Below are positions 5,412-6,137 of a stretch of 6,137 nucleotides of DNA, one piece after another; the first letter of the stretch is position 1; the number at the start of each line of letters is the position of its first letter. The notes beneath the pieces are model-generated. The model saw only the letters and a list, made by a program, of their open reading frames with translations, was not told where the DNA came from and searched no databases. Location of the stretch: assembly GCA_029863355.1 (NCBI GenBank), contig JAOTVO010000167.1, positions 1 to 6,137 of the forward strand, written 5' to 3'. The position numbers and the translations under genes are program-made. This DNA is from Candidatus Krumholzibacteriia bacterium. GTDB taxonomy: Bacteria > Krumholzibacteriota > Krumholzibacteria > WVZY01 > JAKEHA01.

Positions 5412-6137
5412 CACTCGAAGCACACACCCGCCGTCCCGCCGTGGCCGGCCTCTTCTACCCGGCCGAGCCAAGCCGGCTCGCCGAGCAGGTCGACGCGCTC
5501 ATCGACACCGCCCCGGACCCGGCCCCGGGCGGGCGACTCGCGGTGATGGTCTCGCCGCACGCGGGCTACCCGTACTCCGGCGCCGTCGCCGCCCGCGGCT
5601 TCCGGCGCCTCCAGCACGAAGACCTGGAAACGCTCGTTCTCGTCGGCCCTTCGCACGTCGAGTACTTCGACTTCTCAGCGGTTTTCGCCGGCCGCGCCTA
5701 CGAGACCCCGCTGGGCCCGGTCGCCGTCGACACCGACCTGGCGCAACGCCTGGCGGGAAGCCGTCCCTCGCTGCGCGCCTCCGCCCGCGGTCACGTGCAG
5801 GCGCACCTGGGGCGCGGCGAGCACAGCCTCGAAGTGCAACTGCCCTTCCTCCAGCGCACCTTTCCCCACGCGCGCGTCGTGCCCATCGTGATGGGCGAGC
5901 AACGCTGGGAAAACTGCCTCGAGTTGGGCGAGGCGCTGGCCGAGCACTGCGGCCAAGGCACGGTGATCCTGGCCAGCACGGACCTTTCGCACTTCTACGA
6001 CCACGACCGCGCCACCGTCCTCGACAGCGCCTTCTGCGATGCACTCTCCGGTCTCGATGCGCGCGCGCTTCACAACGCCGTGCGCGAGGGCCGCTGCGAG
6101 GCGTGCGGGGCGGGCCCGGTGGTCGCGTCGCTGGTCG
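5408..6137 (+). CDS. amrB: AmmeMemoRadiSam system protein B (MEMO1 family), 3'-truncated by window end
   Basis: An open frame from ATG 5408 runs to the window edge, giving 243 residues without a stop. It starts MTLEAHTRRPAVAGLFYPAE, with RPAVAGxFYP as the family N-terminal signature. Further MEMO landmarks are SPHAGYPYSG (49-58), GPSH (80-83), EHSLEVQLPFLQ (138-149), STDLSHF (190-196) and EACGAGPV (231-238). His51, His83, Asp192, His195 and Cys233 match the positions corresponding to human MEMO1 His49, His81, Asp189, His192 and Cys244, so the putative metal-site residues are intact. The family is usually about 260-300 residues, so only the C-terminal tail is missing. In bacteria it is commonly found with an AMMECR1-like protein and a radical SAM enzyme; the biochemical role is unresolved. 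The gene has no signal peptide, so it is probably cytoplasmic. Its ATG overlaps the preceding stop in ATGA, suggesting translational coupling to the DUF4340 gene. Confidence 0.93.
   Translation, partial: MTLEAHTRRPAVAGLFYPAEPSRLAEQVDALIDTAPDPAPGGRLAVMVSPHAGYPYSGAVAARGFRRLQHEDLETLVLVGPSHVEYFDFSAVFAGRAYETPLGPVAVDTDLAQRLAGSRPSLRASARGHVQAHLGRGEHSLEVQLPFLQRTFPHARVVPIVMGEQRWENCLELGEALAEHCGQGTVILASTDLSHFYDHDRATVLDSAFCDALSGLDARALHNAVREGRCEACGAGPVVASLV

Noticed and set aside
5315..6073. Minus-strand open frames (113, 181 and 132 codons) opposite the MEMO-family gene
   Set aside because: The plus strand carries all MEMO family motifs over this stretch. The minus-strand products are shadow-like and biased.

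Overview
This is a very GC-rich window (about 70% G+C by eye). It holds six protein-coding genes in a divergent arrangement, and the two outermost genes are cut by the window edges. The gene content suggests a high-GC, Gram-negative-type bacterium: a Gld-like ABC exporter module with an auxiliary GldG-type protein and a DUF4340 protein, followed by a MEMO-family gene. Gemmatimonadota, Eisenbacteria/Krumholzibacteriota-like or Myxococcota-like lineages would all fit. No rRNA or other marker gene is present, so the phylum is only a guess.

Left part (1-635, minus strand): the 5' two thirds of a gene for a polytopic membrane protein of the lysylphosphatidylglycerol-synthase transmembrane (UPF0104/YbhN/AglD-like) family. 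It reads out of the window at position 1. The plus-strand open frames over this stretch are low-complexity, Arg/Ala/Pro-rich shadows.

Middle (636-741): a 106-bp divergent intergenic region. It contains a good sigma70-like promoter for the rightward genes (TTGACA, 17 bp, TAAGTT), a possible extended -10 for the leftward gene, and a perfect 15-bp C-rich mirror repeat at the predicted rightward transcription start.

Right part (742-6137, plus strand): a tightly packed operon of five genes. In order they encode an ABC-2-type ATPase (GldA-like), its six-helix permease (GldF-like), a membrane-anchored GldG-type auxiliary protein with a large extracytoplasmic part, a membrane-anchored DUF4340 protein built of three recurring units, and a MEMO-family protein (AmmeMemoRadiSam system protein B) truncated by the window end. 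Junctions are a 14-nt overlap, a 3-nt gap, a 19-nt gap and a 4-nt ATGA overlap, so the genes are probably co-transcribed and partly translationally coupled. The first four form a recognisable exporter-like module of unknown substrate. Bacteroidota relatives are linked to gliding motility, but nothing here shows gliding. The most interesting feature is the coupling of that module to a MEMO-type metal-site protein, whose usual partners (AMMECR1-like protein and radical SAM enzyme) would lie just beyond the right edge if the system is complete.

I found no tRNA, rRNA, CRISPR array, insertion sequence, attachment site or convincing terminator.
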